From: Pyrinomonadaceae bacterium
GTDB taxonomy: Bacteria > Acidobacteriota > Blastocatellia > Pyrinomonadales > Pyrinomonadaceae
Assembly: GCA_030841105.1 (NCBI GenBank)
Contig: JAVEDE010000060.1
Location: 20,700 to 84,699 of the forward strand
Reading direction: 5' to 3'
Length of the DNA stretch: 64,000 bases
Shown: positions 33,093 through 43,308 of the stretch, piece after piece
Layout: each line of letters begins with the position of its first letter
How positions within the stretch are numbered: the first letter of the stretch is position 1
Made by a program: the position numbers and the translations under genes
Notes under the pieces: generated by a model
What the model was told of the DNA's origin: nothing
Database searches by the model: none
The model's input: only the letters and a program-made list of their open reading frames with translations

Positions 33093-35543
33093 CTACCTCA
33101 ACTGCGTCGCCGGTGGCGGTGGTGACGGCAGGCCGTCTCCTCCTCCGCGCGACAGGCCGTGGCGGCCGACGTAGTAGAGCGTGGCGACGAGCACGCCGAA
33201 CATGATGATGCCAATAATCATGCTGTCGTGCAAGGCTGCGGGCAAAAATCGCCCGACGTTCAGGACGTTGCTCTCCAACGCCTGCGGGATGGCGAGCAGC
33301 AAGCCCGCAATCGCGCCGCCCGCGATCAGGCCGGAACTGTAGAGCACGCCGGGGCCGCTCTCCTCTTCCGCCAGCGTTTTCTTGCCGCGCGCGACGCGTT
33401 CGACGAGAGCGCGCACCGCGCCGCCGACGAAGATCGTCGCCGAGGTGGCGAACGGCAAATACATGCCGACGGCGAACGGCAGCGCGGAGATGCCGACGAT
33501 CTCCAACAGGATCGAGATGAACGCGCCGATCAAAATCAGCGACCAGGGAAGTTTCTGCGTCAGCACGCCGTCAACGAGCACGGCCATCAGTTGCGCCTTC
33601 GGCGCGTCGAACTTGGAACTGGGGCCGGTCTCCGCCTCTGCATACTTCGCCGCGCCCGCGTCGTCCACGTAGTAAGTCTTGGTCGTCTCGCCCTCGGTGA
33701 CGGTGGCGACGCGGTAGAGTTGCCCGTCGAGTCCGCGCTGCCGCGCCGTGCCGATGGCGACGTTGCCGCCCGCGACTAAGGGCGCGGTCGGCAGCCCCTC
33801 GGTCGAGATCGCCGTGCGAACGCCGCCGACGCCGGGGTTGATGCGGTAGTGAATCTCGCCCGCCTGATTGATCAGATATTGACCCGAAGGGATGACCGTG
33901 CCGTCGGCCATCTTCTGGTCTTCGGCCAGACGGTGGATGTAGAAGGGGCCGCCCGCAAGCCCTCCGCCCTTCGTCCATTGGTCGTCCGTCGCGTTGACGG
34001 TCGCCTTGTAGCCTTCGTAGTTGCGCGGCAGGAGGTTCGTGTAAGAAGAGTTGAGCGCGGAGAGCGTGTAGGCGATGAGCAGGGCGGAGGTGGTCGCGCC
34101 GACCATCAAGCCCCACTGCATGCGCGAGGGCGTGCCGCCGACGAGGAAGCCGGTCTTTAAATCCTGCGAGGTCGTGCCCGCGTTCGAGGCCGCGATGCAG
34201 ACGATTGCGCCGACCGAAAGAGCCAGCACGCGCGAGTCCGCGCCGCCTCTGCCGAGTAGCAGAAAGATGAGCGACGTGATCAGGATCGTCGCGATGGTCA
34301 TGCCCGAAATCGGGTTCGACGACGAGCCGATCTCGCCCGTGATGCGCGACGAGACGGTGGCGAAGAAGAAGCCGAACACGATGACCAAGAGCGCCGACAG
34401 CAGGTTCATAATGAAACTGCTGCCCGGCGAACCCTGAAAGATGAGCCACGCCATGATGGCGAAGAACAGCACGACGATGCCGCCGAAGACGAACGAGATC
34501 GGCATGTCGCGCTCGGTGCGCGGGACTTCCGCGGAGCTGCCGCCCTTGCCGCCGCCGAAGCTGCCCATCGAAGACTTGAACGCGCCGACGATCGTCGGCA
34601 TCGAACGCGCGAGGCTGATGATGCCGCCCGTGGCGACCGCGCCCGCCGCGATGTAGCGGATGTAGAGGTCTTGCACCTGACCCGAAGACATCGCCGAAAT
34701 CAGAGGCCCGCCCGCGAGCACCGGGAAGAGCGGGGCGGTGTAGCCCGCGCCGAAAAACTTGACCATCGGAATCAACACGAGCGCGGACAGGAAGCCGCCG
34801 CCGAGCATCATCGCCGCCACGCGCGGCCCGATGATGAAGCCGACGCCTAAGAGTTCCGGCGAGATGTCGGCCGCTACGGTCGCGCGCTGGTAGCCGCGCA
34901 TGACGTAGGACGGCGCTTCGTTCCACAGTTTCGCGCCGCTCATCAGAAACTTGTAGAGCGCGGCGATGCCGAACCCTGCGAACACGGTCTTGGCGTCCGT
35001 GCCGCCCTTCTCGCCGACGACGAGCACCTCGGCGCACGCCGTCCCCTCCGGGTAAATCAACTTGCCGTGCTCGCGCACGATGAGCGCGCGCCTCAGTGGA
35101 ATCATCAACAGCACGCCGAGCCAGCCACCTAAGAGCGCGACCCAAGTGATGCGCGGGATTTCCAGATCGTAGCCGAGTATGAGAAGCGCGGGCATCGTGA
35201 AGACGATCCCGGCGGCGATTGACTCGCCCGCCGACCCGGTGGTCTGCGAGATGTTGTTTTCGAGGATCGAGGTGCGGCCGAGCGCGCGGAAGATCGAGAT
35301 TGACATGACCGCAATCGGGATCGAGGCCGACACCGTGAGGCCGACGCGCAAGGCGAGATAGACGCTCGACGCGCCGAAGATGATCCCCAGCACCGCCCCG
35401 ACGATCACGGCGCGCGCCGTGAACTCCGGCAGGATAGTGGAAGCGGGCACGAACGGCTTATGCACCGCGTAGCTTTCCGCGATGGGCACACTTACCTCGT
35501 CAACAATATCTCGCCCCGTGGCGTCAATAGTTCCACTCGACAT
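33093..35543 (-). CDS. OPT family oligopeptide transporter
   Basis: An 816-residue integral membrane protein with about 15 hydrophobic segments. It starts [39 protein letters not shown], the OPT family opening. [19 protein letters not shown] and [20 protein letters not shown] are conserved blocks. About residues 490-640 form a large soluble insert ([20 protein letters not shown]...) before the last membrane segments. It probably imports peptides or metal chelates. Its 5' side faces the M14 peptidase gene divergently, and the two together could serve peptide scavenging. Confidence 0.92.
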   Translation of the reverse strand: MSSGTIDATGRDIVDEVSVPIAESYAVHKPFVPASTILPEFTARAVIVGAVLGIIFGASSVYLALRVGLTVSASIPIAVMSISIFRALGRTSILENNISQTTGSAGESIAAGIVFTMPALLILGYDLEIPRITWVALLGGWLGVLLMIPLRRALIVREHGKLIYPEGTACAEVLVVGEKGGTDAKTVFAGFGIAALYKFLMSGAKLWNEAPSYVMRGYQRATVAADISPELLGVGFIIGPRVAAMMLGGGFLSALVLIPMVKFFGAGYTAPLFPVLAGGPLISAMSSGQVQDLYIRYIAAGAVATGGIISLARSMPTIVGAFKSSMGSFGGGKGGSSAEVPRTERDMPISFVFGGIVVLFFAIMAWLIFQGSPGSSFIMNLLSALLVIVFGFFFATVSSRITGEIGSSSNPISGMTIATILITSLIFLLLGRGGADSRVLALSVGAIVCIAASNAGTTSQDLKTGFLVGGTPSRMQWGLMVGATTSALLIAYTLSALNSSYTNLLPRNYEGYKATVNATDDQWTKGGGLAGGPFYIHRLAEDQKMADGTVIPSGQYLINQAGEIHYRINPGVGGVRTAISTEGLPTAPLVAGGNVAIGTARQRGLDGQLYRVATVTEGETTKTYYVDDAGAAKYAEAETGPSSKFDAPKAQLMAVLVDGVLTQKLPWSLILIGAFISILLEIVGISALPFAVGMYLPFATSATIFVGGAVRALVERVARGKKTLAEEESGPGVLYSSGLIAGGAIAGLLLAIPQALESNVLNVGRFLPAALHDSMIIGIIMFGVLVATLYYVGRHGLSRGGGDGLPSPPPPATQLR

Positions 35544-35747
35544 TTGGGTCTGTGACCTCCGGCAGAAAGATTTAATTAAGCGGGGAGCGGACAGGGGATT
35601 TCAGCCGCTACTTTACACGCGCACGCGGGTGGAGAGCAAGGAATAAGCAAGGGGAGTCGTCCGCCGCACGTTGTGCTAAACTCGGCCGCGCACGATCATC
35701 AACGCAAGTTTTTCGCAGCCACTTCAACAGCCGGAGTTGTCACCGAC

Positions 35748-38174
35748 ATGCGCTCTCGCCTCTTCGCTCTCGCGCTCATCTACGCCCTCGTCGCCGTTCC
35801 CTGCTCATCACATTCAACCTACGCGCAGCAGCAGCAGCGGCGAACGCGACGCGAACAAGCCAGGTCTTCACTGCCGCGCCCCGGCGTTTCCGTCGCCGAC
35901 CCGGCGACTGTTCCCGCAACCGTCCCCGCGCCCGAAGAGGTCATCGGCTTTCGCGTGGGCGACGACCGGAAACTGGCGGGTTGGGCGAGCATCGTCGAAT
36001 ACTTCCGACGCCTCGACGCGGCGAGCGAGCGCGTGAAGTTTGAAGAGTTGGGCAAGACGACGTTCGGCGCGCCCTTCGTCCTGGCGACGATCAGCGCGCC
36101 GGAAAACCTCGCGCGGCTCTCGGAGTTCAAAGAGATTCAGCGTCAACTCGCAGACCCGCGCACGCTCGGCAAAGGCGGCGCGAACGCCGACGCACGCGCA
36201 CGCCAACTCGTCGCGCGCGGCAAGACCATCGTCCTCATCACCTGCGGCATCCATTCGACGGAGGTTGGCTCGACCCTTTCCAGCATGACCATCGCGCACC
36301 GCCTCGCGTCGTCCGACGACCCCGTAGTGCGCCGCATCTTGCAGGAGACGATCGTGCTGCTCGTCCCGTCCTTAAACCCCGACGGCGTGGACATCGTGAA
36401 GAACTGGTACGACCGCACGCTCGGCACGCCCTACGAAGGCATAAGCCCGCCGACGCTCTATCACAAGTACGTCGGCCACGACAACAACCGCGACTGGTAC
36501 GCCTTCACGCAGGTCGAGACGCAACTCACCGTTGACCGGATTCACAACGCGTGGCATCCGCAGATCGTCCACGACATCCACCAGCAGGGCGAATACGGCG
36601 CGCGCCTTTTCCTGCCGCCCTACATGCAGCCCGTCGAGCCGAACGTGCCGCGCAACATCGTCGAGGGCTACACCGAACTCGGCAACGCGATGGCCGCCAC
36701 GCTGCGCGCCGCCGGACTGCAAGGCATCACGACCGACTCGACCTACGACGCGTGGACGCCCGCGCGCGCCTACTCGCACTACCACGGCGGCGTTCGCATC
36801 CTCTCCGAAACCGCCTCGGCCAAGATCGCCACGCCGCTCACAGTCGAGTTCAAACAACTGCGCTCGCGCGAGGGCTACGATCCGCAGCGTGAGTCGGCCA
36901 ACTTCGGCCCCGTCTGGCGCGGCGGCGAGTGGCGTCTCTCGGACATCACGAACTACATGACGACGGGCGCGTTTGCGCTCCTCGACCACGCCGCCGCGAA
37001 CCGCGAACGCTGGCTCACGCGCTTCTACGAAGTCGGCCGCGAGGCCGTGCGCGAACGCGCGCGCGGCGAACTTTTCGCCTATGTCATCCCGCACGCGCAG
37101 TCAGTCGCGCGCACGCAGAACGACCAGCGTCTAATCCGCATCTTGCAGCGCGGCGGCGTCGAAGTTGACTACGCCGGGGCGTTCACGGCGGGCGGCGTGC
37201 GCTACGCGAGCGGGGCGGCCGTCATCCGCATGGCTCAGCCCTACGGCGGCTTCGCCAAAGCCCTGCTCGAAACGCAACGCTACCCCGACCTGCGCGACGA
37301 GGCCGGACATCCCATCTCGCCCTACGACGTGACGGCGCACACGCTCTCGCTGTTGATGGGCGTCGAAGCCCGACCCGTGAACGCGCCTTTCAACTATCCA
37401 GCCTTGAGCGCGCGCGTCTTCAAAGACGCCCCGCCCGCACCGCGTTCGACGCGCACGCGCCTCGCGCTCTACCGCTCGCACGTCCCCTCGATGGATGAAG
37501 GCTGGACGCGCTGGACGCTCGAAGAAAACGGGATTGCTTATACCTCACTCGAAGACAAGGAAGCCCGCGCCGGAAACTTACGCGCAAAGTACGACGCGAT
37601 CCTCGTACCCGATCACTCGCCGCGCGCCCTGCTCGAAGGCCACCGCAAAGGCACGATGCCCGAAGAGTTGACGGGCGGTTTGGGCGCGGAAGGCGTGCGC
37701 GCGCTCGCCGATTTCGTCGCGGCGGGCGGCACGCTCATCTGTCTGAATCGCGCCTCTGACTTCGCCATTACCCAACTCAAACTCCCCTTGCGCGACCTGA
37801 CCGAAGGACTCAAGGAGACGGAATTCTACGTGCCCGGCTCGATCCTGCGCACGGAACTCGACACCGCGCACCCCATCGCCGCCGGGATGCCGCGCGAGTC
37901 AATCGCGTGGGCGGAAGACTCGCCCGTCTTCGAGTTGACCGACGCTAAAGACCCGGCGCAAACAGTGCGCATCGTCGCGCGCTACCCGGTCGCGGCCGAC
38001 CCGCTGCTCTCCGGCTGGCTGCTCGGCGCGGAGAAGATCAAGGGCAAGGCCGCGCTCGTCGAAGTCATGCGCGGCAAAGGCCGCGTCTACCTCTTCGGCT
38101 TCCGCCCGCAATACCGCGCGCAGTCGTCGGCCACTTACCCGCTACTCTTCAACGCCATCTGTCAGGCACACTGA
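35748..38174 (+). CDS. Secreted M14-family zinc carboxypeptidase
   Basis: An 808-residue protein. The ATG 35748 start gives the signal peptide MRSRLFALALIYALVAVPCSS; upstream in-frame codons are not needed. The M14 domain shows the zinc ligands in ITCGIHSTEVGST (HxxE) and a later His (VHDIHQQGEYG). LLVPSLNPDGVDIVKNWYDR, with the DGV substrate segment, lies between them. The C-terminal 250 residues (LEENGIAYTSLEDKEARAG..., GFRPQYRAQSS) form a glutamine-amidotransferase-like domain often fused to such peptidases. It likely degrades peptides or proteins in the periplasm or outside. Confidence 0.9.
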   Translation: MRSRLFALALIYALVAVPCSSHSTYAQQQQRRTRREQARSSLPRPGVSVADPATVPATVPAPEEVIGFRVGDDRKLAGWASIVEYFRRLDAASERVKFEELGKTTFGAPFVLATISAPENLARLSEFKEIQRQLADPRTLGKGGANADARARQLVARGKTIVLITCGIHSTEVGSTLSSMTIAHRLASSDDPVVRRILQETIVLLVPSLNPDGVDIVKNWYDRTLGTPYEGISPPTLYHKYVGHDNNRDWYAFTQVETQLTVDRIHNAWHPQIVHDIHQQGEYGARLFLPPYMQPVEPNVPRNIVEGYTELGNAMAATLRAAGLQGITTDSTYDAWTPARAYSHYHGGVRILSETASAKIATPLTVEFKQLRSREGYDPQRESANFGPVWRGGEWRLSDITNYMTTGAFALLDHAAANRERWLTRFYEVGREAVRERARGELFAYVIPHAQSVARTQNDQRLIRILQRGGVEVDYAGAFTAGGVRYASGAAVIRMAQPYGGFAKALLETQRYPDLRDEAGHPISPYDVTAHTLSLLMGVEARPVNAPFNYPALSARVFKDAPPAPRSTRTRLALYRSHVPSMDEGWTRWTLEENGIAYTSLEDKEARAGNLRAKYDAILVPDHSPRALLEGHRKGTMPEELTGGLGAEGVRALADFVAAGGTLICLNRASDFAITQLKLPLRDLTEGLKETEFYVPGSILRTELDTAHPIAAGMPRESIAWAEDSPVFELTDAKDPAQTVRIVARYPVAADPLLSGWLLGAEKIKGKAALVEVMRGKGRVYLFGFRPQYRAQSSATYPLLFNAICQAH

Positions 38175-38277
38175 GTCTCGACGCTCTTTCGTCAGGGATT
38201 CAACTCCACAACGCGAACGGGGCGGGCAACGTGTTACGCACACATCGCCGCCCCATTCTTTCGCTTCGACTGCTGTT

Positions 38278-40071
38278 CTATTTATCCAGATACGACTTCG
38301 CGGCCATCTTCGCGAGCTTCCACATCTTGCCCCACTCGATGCGCCCGTCAGGGCTTTCACGCCCCATGAACTTGTCTAGGATCAGTTTGCGAAACTGCTT
38401 GCCCTCGCGCCTGAGCATGAACTCTTTGGCGTAGGGCTTCGCCGTCTCGAAGAAACTGAAGCCGGGGTCGGTCACGAGGCCGATGCCTTCCAGAGTCATC
38501 AGCGCGCGCATCACGTAGGTGAAGTTCGACGGCAAGCGGAACGGGTACTCGTACATCACCTCCGCCAACTCGTAAGTCAACTCCTTGAAGTTCACCTCGC
38601 CGAGTTTCAGATTCAGGTAGTGCTCGAACAGTCCTTCGACCACAGGGCGCACGAGTTCCGGGTCAACGCCGGGCTTCAGGAAATTGAGGTTGATCAAATC
38701 CTGCGCGAGTCCGTGCACGTCGCGCGAGACGACGTGGAAGAAGGCGTCAATCATCTGCGATTGCAGGCGCGGCGTGATGCGTCCGGTCATGCCGAAGTCG
38801 AAGAAGGCGAGCCGCCCGTCATCCATCACGAGCAGGTTGCCGGGGTGCGGGTCGGCGTGAAAGAAACCGTCTTCGAGCAGTTGCTTGAGGTACGTGCGAA
38901 TCAGCAGGCGGTTGACCTTGACGGGCGAGATGCGGCGCGCGCGCAGGGCTTCGAGTTCGATCACCTTTGTGCCGCGGATGAACTCCATCGTCAGCACGCG
39001 CCCGGTCGAATGCGTGAAGTGAATGCGCGGGACGTGGACGACGCGCCACGTCTTGAAATTCTCGCGGAAGCGTTCGGCGTTCCCGGCCTCCTGCGCGTAG
39101 TCCATCTCCTCGTGGATCGTCTCGTCGAACTCGTCGAGCATCCCCTGCCAGTCGGCGTTCTCGTTGAACGAAGGATAGCGCGAGAGTCGCGCGACGATGC
39201 GGCGCAGCACGGCGATGTCGAGACTGACCACACCATCGAGATCGGGGCGTTGCACTTTCACCGCCACCTCTTCGCCCGTGTGCAGACGCGCGCGGTAAAC
39301 CTGGCCGAGCGACGCGGCGGCGACGGGCGCGGCGTCAATCTCTGCGTAAGCCTGTTGGAGCGTGCGGCCGAGTTCCGCCTCGATGCGCGCATAAGCCTCT
39401 GTGGTCGGGAACGGCGGCACTTGATCTTGCAGGAGCGAGAGTTCCTTGACGTAGGCGAGCGGCAGCAGGTCGCCGCGCGTGCCGAGCGACTGCCCGATCT
39501 TGATGAAGGTGGGGCCGAGTTTGATCAGCCGCGTCTTCAACCACACGGCCTGCTCGCGCAGCCGCGCCTCCTTGCTACTCGATTCGTCCGCGCCGCGAAA
39601 GACGAGGTGACGCACGAAGCGTATGAAGCGATCAACCGCCCGCACGAAAAACGCGCGCAACTTCGCGCGACGCAGCGCGACGCGCCCGCGCGCCGCTGCC
39701 TCTTCAAGCCGCCGCGCGCTCATGCGCCCGTTAAACTTCGCGCGCGCCTCATAGTTTTCCAGAAACAGGTAGAAGCCGAGCGTGCCGAGCACGCGCACGA
39801 CTTGCAGCATGCGCCACCACCCGCGCCAGCCGCGCGCCACGCGCGCCGCTTCCGCCGCGCGCGCCTCCGCTTCGGCCGTGCGGGAGACAGTCTCTTTGGT
39901 GTGGCCGCCGTTAGTCGCTGCTGCCGACGGTTGCTCTGTGCGCGCGGGAGGGACGAGGCTCAAGGCGGAAGCAGCAGCGTGCCCGTTGCCGTTCTTGCGC
40001 TGCGTGCCGCCGTTCGAGTCGTGCCCGTTGCGCGGAACGAGAGCGGTTGATTTTTTCTCAGTCGTTGCCAT
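38278..40071 (-). CDS. ABC1/UbiB-family atypical kinase (AarF)
   Basis: A 597-residue member of the ABC1/ADCK/UbiB family. It has the family block [19 protein letters not shown], the alanine-rich loop [13 protein letters not shown] and the invariant Lys in [11 protein letters not shown]. The catalytic-loop-like [28 protein letters not shown] completes the kinase core. About 80 N-terminal residues are disordered and precede the helical region; TM segments near the C-terminus are weak. UbiB proteins support ubiquinone/isoprenoid biosynthesis. ATG 40071 is chosen because AAGGTG lies 5 bases upstream; a GTG 6 bases earlier is possible. Confidence 0.9.
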   Translation of the reverse strand: MATTEKKSTALVPRNGHDSNGGTQRKNGNGHAAASALSLVPPARTEQPSAAATNGGHTKETVSRTAEAEARAAEAARVARGWRGWWRMLQVVRVLGTLGFYLFLENYEARAKFNGRMSARRLEEAAARGRVALRRAKLRAFFVRAVDRFIRFVRHLVFRGADESSSKEARLREQAVWLKTRLIKLGPTFIKIGQSLGTRGDLLPLAYVKELSLLQDQVPPFPTTEAYARIEAELGRTLQQAYAEIDAAPVAAASLGQVYRARLHTGEEVAVKVQRPDLDGVVSLDIAVLRRIVARLSRYPSFNENADWQGMLDEFDETIHEEMDYAQEAGNAERFRENFKTWRVVHVPRIHFTHSTGRVLTMEFIRGTKVIELEALRARRISPVKVNRLLIRTYLKQLLEDGFFHADPHPGNLLVMDDGRLAFFDFGMTGRITPRLQSQMIDAFFHVVSRDVHGLAQDLINLNFLKPGVDPELVRPVVEGLFEHYLNLKLGEVNFKELTYELAEVMYEYPFRLPSNFTYVMRALMTLEGIGLVTDPGFSFFETAKPYAKEFMLRREGKQFRKLILDKFMGRESPDGRIEWGKMWKLAKMAAKSYLDK

Positions 40072-40301
40072 GTTCACCTTGATGATAAATCACACTTGTC
40101 GCGATCCTGTGACAGCCGGGTGCATTCCTTGTACGTCAGGGGGCGCACATTAGATGCGACTTAAATTCTTTCCGCCCGCCGCGCACGAGCTTTCACGGGA
40201 CACTTATTTCCAGACTGATTCGGGGTGAGTTTGAGAGGAACTGTGTTTGGTGAACGGTTGAGCACGGAGCAACGTGCGCGTCGCCGGACGGGTTGCGCGT
40301 T

Positions 40302-41261
40302 TCAAATAATCGCCAGTGAACTCTGCACGCCGGGGTGCTTGAAGTAGCGCGCGGCACGCGCGACATCCTTGTCAATCTGCGCCTTGAGATCATCAACCCC
40401 GGCGAACTTTCGCTCGTCGCGCAGGCGTCGGAGGAAGCGCACGCGCACCACGTCGCCGTAAAGGTCGCCGCTCCAATTCATCACGTAAGTCTCGACGGAA
40501 GGCGCAGCCTCGCGCCCCGCTGCAAACGTCGGGCGCGTGCCGACGTTGGTGACGCTGCGCCGCCACACGCCATCAATCAGCGTGGCCGTCACGTAGACGC
40601 CGCCGCGCGGGATGACGCGGTTCTGCGGGTGGAGGTTGGCCGTCGGGAAGCCGAGCGTGCGCCCGCGTTCGTCGCCGCGGACGACGCGCCCCTCGACGCC
40701 GTAAGGCCGTCCCAGCATGCGCCGCGCCAAATTCACGCGCCCCGCCGCGAGCAACTCTCGAATCCGGCTCGAACTGATGCGACGACCACGCAGGCGCACC
40801 TCCGCCACCTCGTCCGCGTGAAAGCCGAGACGCCCGCTCGCCGCCCTGAGCAACTCGATGTTCCCCTCACGCCCCCGCCCGAACGCGAAGCCGCGACCGA
40901 GGTACACTTCCCTCGCCTGCAAACGATCCCGCACCACGTCGCGCAAAAAATCCTCCGCACGAACGCGCGCGAACTCCGCGTCGAAACGAATCACAATCGC
41001 CTGCTCGACGCCGAGCACGCCGAAGGCTTCGATCTTCTGGTCGAAAGTCTGCAACAGGGGCGGCGCGGATTCCGGGTGCAGCACGGCGCGCGGGTGCGGG
41101 TCGAAGGTGATGACGGTCGGCACCGAGCGTGTTGCCCGCGCGCGCTCCACCACCGTCCGCATGATCAACTGGTGGCCGAGGTGCAGCCCGTCGAAGACGC
41201 CGAGCGTCAGCACGGTCGGCCGCGCAATCGCCGCGTTGTCAGTTCCGTGAAAGAGTCTCAT
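40302..41261 (-). CDS. ribF: Bifunctional riboflavin kinase/FAD synthetase
   Basis: A 319-residue protein of the usual RibF length. The N-terminal nucleotidyltransferase has LGVFDGLHLGHQLIM (GxFDGxHxGH) and the ISSSRIRELLAAG loop. The C-terminal flavokinase has GRTLGFPTANLHPQN and NVGTRPTF. It converts riboflavin to FMN and FAD, which suits the many flavoenzymes in this window. Start ATG 41261 is preferred; the GTG at 41288 would translate a repeat (MSLVTRHCL). Confidence 0.95.
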   Translation of the reverse strand: MRLFHGTDNAAIARPTVLTLGVFDGLHLGHQLIMRTVVERARATRSVPTVITFDPHPRAVLHPESAPPLLQTFDQKIEAFGVLGVEQAIVIRFDAEFARVRAEDFLRDVVRDRLQAREVYLGRGFAFGRGREGNIELLRAASGRLGFHADEVAEVRLRGRRISSSRIRELLAAGRVNLARRMLGRPYGVEGRVVRGDERGRTLGFPTANLHPQNRVIPRGGVYVTATLIDGVWRRSVTNVGTRPTFAAGREAAPSVETYVMNWSGDLYGDVVRVRFLRRLRDERKFAGVDDLKAQIDKDVARAARYFKHPGVQSSLAII

Positions 41262-41263
41262 AA

Positions 41264-41425
41264 GACAGTGACGAGTGACGAGTGACAAGTGACGAGTAAG
41301 TTAAGAGCAACGAGTGAGTCGAGAGCGGCGAGAAGGGCGTGATCAGAGACAAGTTGGTTGTTTGCATTTTTAACTCGTCACTTGTCACTCGTCACTCGTC
41401 ACTGTTTTAACTTGTCACTCGTCAT
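41264..41425. repeat. GTGACAA heptamer palindrome between ribF and the MBL gene
   Basis: GTGACGA/GTGACAA units directly upstream of ribF (minus strand), and TTGTCAC/TCGTCAC units on the other side. These run into the last codons of the metallo-hydrolase gene, whose C-terminus INDE is repeat-encoded. Confidence 0.85.
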
Positions 41426-42182
41426 TGATTTCCAATCCGTCGTAGCCGAACGCGACGCCGGGCGGGAGCAGTGCGGAGTCGCGTTCGTGTTTGATGTCGT
41501 GCGCGATGTGGGTCAAGTAGGCGCGGCGCGGTTTGAGTTCTTCGATGTAGGCGAGGGAGCGTTCGAGCGAGAGATGCGTCGGGTGCGAGGTGAGCCGCAG
41601 GCAGTCGAGAACGAGCACGTCGAGGCCGCGTAAAGATTCGAGCGTCGAGGGCGGTATCTCGCTCAGATCGGTGGCGTAGGCGAAGTCGTTGCAGCGGTAG
41701 GCGACGACGGGCAGCCGCCCGTGGATGACTTCGAGCGGCGTCACGCGCAAATTCCGGCCGAGGCAGAACGGCGCGCCGTCCACGACCGTGTGCGCGACGA
41801 CTTGCGGCAGGCCGCCGCCGAAGTGCGACGGCTCGAAGACGTATTGAAAGATGCGGCGGATGTCGCGCCACGCGCGCTCGTTGGCATAGACGCCGAGCGC
41901 GCCGTGGCGAAAGTTGAGCGGGCGAATGTCGTCGAGGCCGAAGATGTGGTCGGCGTGGCAGTGTGTGATGAGCACGGCGTCGAGCCGTTTCAACTTCTGC
42001 CGGAGCGCCTGCTGGCGAAAGTCCGAAGAGGTGTCAATCAGCACGCTCTGCCCGTCGTGCTCGACGAGCACGGAGACGCGCAGACGCCGGTCGCGCGGGT
42101 CGTCGGACGTACACGTCTCGCACTCGCAGCCGATGGAGGGCACGCCCGTCGAAGTGCCTGTGCCAAGTAGCGTAAACTTCAT
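41415..42182 (-). CDS. MBL-fold metallo-hydrolase, PhnP-like
   Basis: A 255-residue metallo-beta-lactamase fold enzyme. The N-terminal LLGTGTSTGVPSIGCECETC with its Cys cluster is typical of PhnP/lipoate-ligase-associated phosphodiesterases. The metal motif THCHADHIFGLDD (HxHxDH) follows, then ATDLSEIPPSTL and LTHIAHDIKHE. PhnP enzymes hydrolyse cyclic phosphodiesters, but the exact substrate cannot be read from sequence. Start is clear at the ATG right after a GTTTCAA repeat. Confidence 0.88.
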   Translation of the reverse strand: MKFTLLGTGTSTGVPSIGCECETCTSDDPRDRRLRVSVLVEHDGQSVLIDTSSDFRQQALRQKLKRLDAVLITHCHADHIFGLDDIRPLNFRHGALGVYANERAWRDIRRIFQYVFEPSHFGGGLPQVVAHTVVDGAPFCLGRNLRVTPLEVIHGRLPVVAYRCNDFAYATDLSEIPPSTLESLRGLDVLVLDCLRLTSHPTHLSLERSLAYIEELKPRRAYLTHIAHDIKHERDSALLPPGVAFGYDGLEINDE

Positions 42183-42270
42183 AAGAGTTTCAAGTTTCAG
42201 GTTACAGGTTTCAAGTTAAAGAATGGAGAACTTGTCAGTCCTGAAACTTGAAACCTGTAACTTGAAACTA
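42183..42270. repeat. GTTTCAA heptamer palindrome
   Basis: GTTTCAAGTTTCAGGTTACA left arm and CTGAAACTTGAAACCTGTAA right arm. It lies between the MBL gene and the DUF1844 gene, both on the minus strand. Confidence 0.85.
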
Positions 42271-42915
42271 TCTTCCGCCCGTGATGTCGCCGCCGGTGAA
42301 GCCGCGCGCGGGCGGGCGTTGCGTCGAGGTGAGCGAGATGTATTGCATGCGGAGTTCGGCGAGCAGCCCTTCGAGGATTTGCCCCTCCTGCGTGCCGAGG
42401 TGGCCGTGCGTCTTCTGTTGGAGCGTGCCGAGCAGATCAATGCAGTGCTTGGCGAGCGGCAGATCGAGTTCGCCGGGGGCGAGGCCGGGGTGCTCGGTCA
42501 TGCCCATCGCGGCGGCCGCGGGCGAGGCGATGAACATGACGAGGTTGGCGAAGGCCGTCGGGTCTTCCTCCACTCCCGCCGCTGCGTTCGTGGCTGAAGC
42601 GTTCGGCGCAGCGGCGACGGGCGGCGCGGCCGCGCGCGACTCGCTCGCGGTTGCGGCGGCGGGCGACGACGACGGCTCACGCCGCGCGCCTTCGGACGCG
42701 GGCGCAGTAGTAGTAGTAGCAGCGGGCGCGCCGGCGGAAGTGGCGTCCGGCCTTGCGGCGGCGGTTTCCGTTCCGGTCGTCGCGGCGGCGTCGCCAGCGG
42801 TCGCGTTGTTGTTGTCGGTTGTGGCCTCGGCCTCGCGCTCGATGTCGCGGGGCGTGCCGTCCGGGTTGAACAGACGCCGGTCTGTCACTTTGAAACGTGG
42901 TTTTTCTTCGCTCAT
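42268..42915 (-). CDS. DUF1844 domain protein
   Basis: A 215-residue protein. The N-terminal KPRFKVTDRRLFNPDGTPR is conserved in the family. Residues 28-115 form a low-complexity Ala/Thr/Pro/Ser linker. The DUF1844 part follows: FANLVMFIASPAAAAMG, ELDLPLAKHCIDLLGTLQQKT and EGLLAELRMQYI. The family is widespread in Acidobacteriota and Planctomycetes with no known function. The long linker here (about 90 residues) is unusual in that most are shorter. Confidence 0.85.
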   Translation of the reverse strand: MSEEKPRFKVTDRRLFNPDGTPRDIEREAEATTDNNNATAGDAAATTGTETAAARPDATSAGAPAATTTTAPASEGARREPSSSPAAATASESRAAAPPVAAAPNASATNAAAGVEEDPTAFANLVMFIASPAAAAMGMTEHPGLAPGELDLPLAKHCIDLLGTLQQKTHGHLGTQEGQILEGLLAELRMQYISLTSTQRPPARGFTGGDITGGR

Positions 42916-43085
42916 CTCGTCGCTCGAATCCGGGGCGGCGACCCGCGTACGTGAGCCGCGCCTCCATCAGTTAAATTTTGTGATCTATGAGTTGCCGGAG
43001 GATGGTAGCACCGAGCGCGACGCGGCCGCAAGAAAGGCGTCCGAAACGTCAGCGCGATGCGGGCGGCCGAGACTGGTTAAGGAGG

Positions 43086-43226
43086 TTAAGCGGCGCACTC
43101 CACGTCGGCGCGGTCGGACTCGCCGCCCGCGTGTGCGAGCAGCACGCGTCGCGCTTCCTCGAACTTGCGCGCGGCGAGCCTTCGTTGCAGCGCGGCGGAA
43201 AGTTTCTCCGGGGCGGCTTGGAACAT
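43086..43226 (-). CDS. Possible small protein of 46 residues
   Basis: A short frame, MFQAAPEKLSAALQRRLAAR followed by KFEEARRVLLAHAGGE and ending ADVECAA, with GC-rich third codon positions like the neighbouring genes. It is predicted to be helical. It lies in the 390-base gap between DUF1844 (minus) and mazG (plus), which otherwise shows nothing. No clear Shine-Dalgarno and no family match; it may be spurious. Confidence 0.3.
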   Translation of the reverse strand: MFQAAPEKLSAALQRRLAARKFEEARRVLLAHAGGESDRADVECAA

Positions 43227-43308
43227 CGGGCTTTAAGTTTTAGACTTGAGTCTTCAACATACTTGACGACACGCATTCAATTTTCGACTCTGAACTTCGG
43301 ATAAATCT

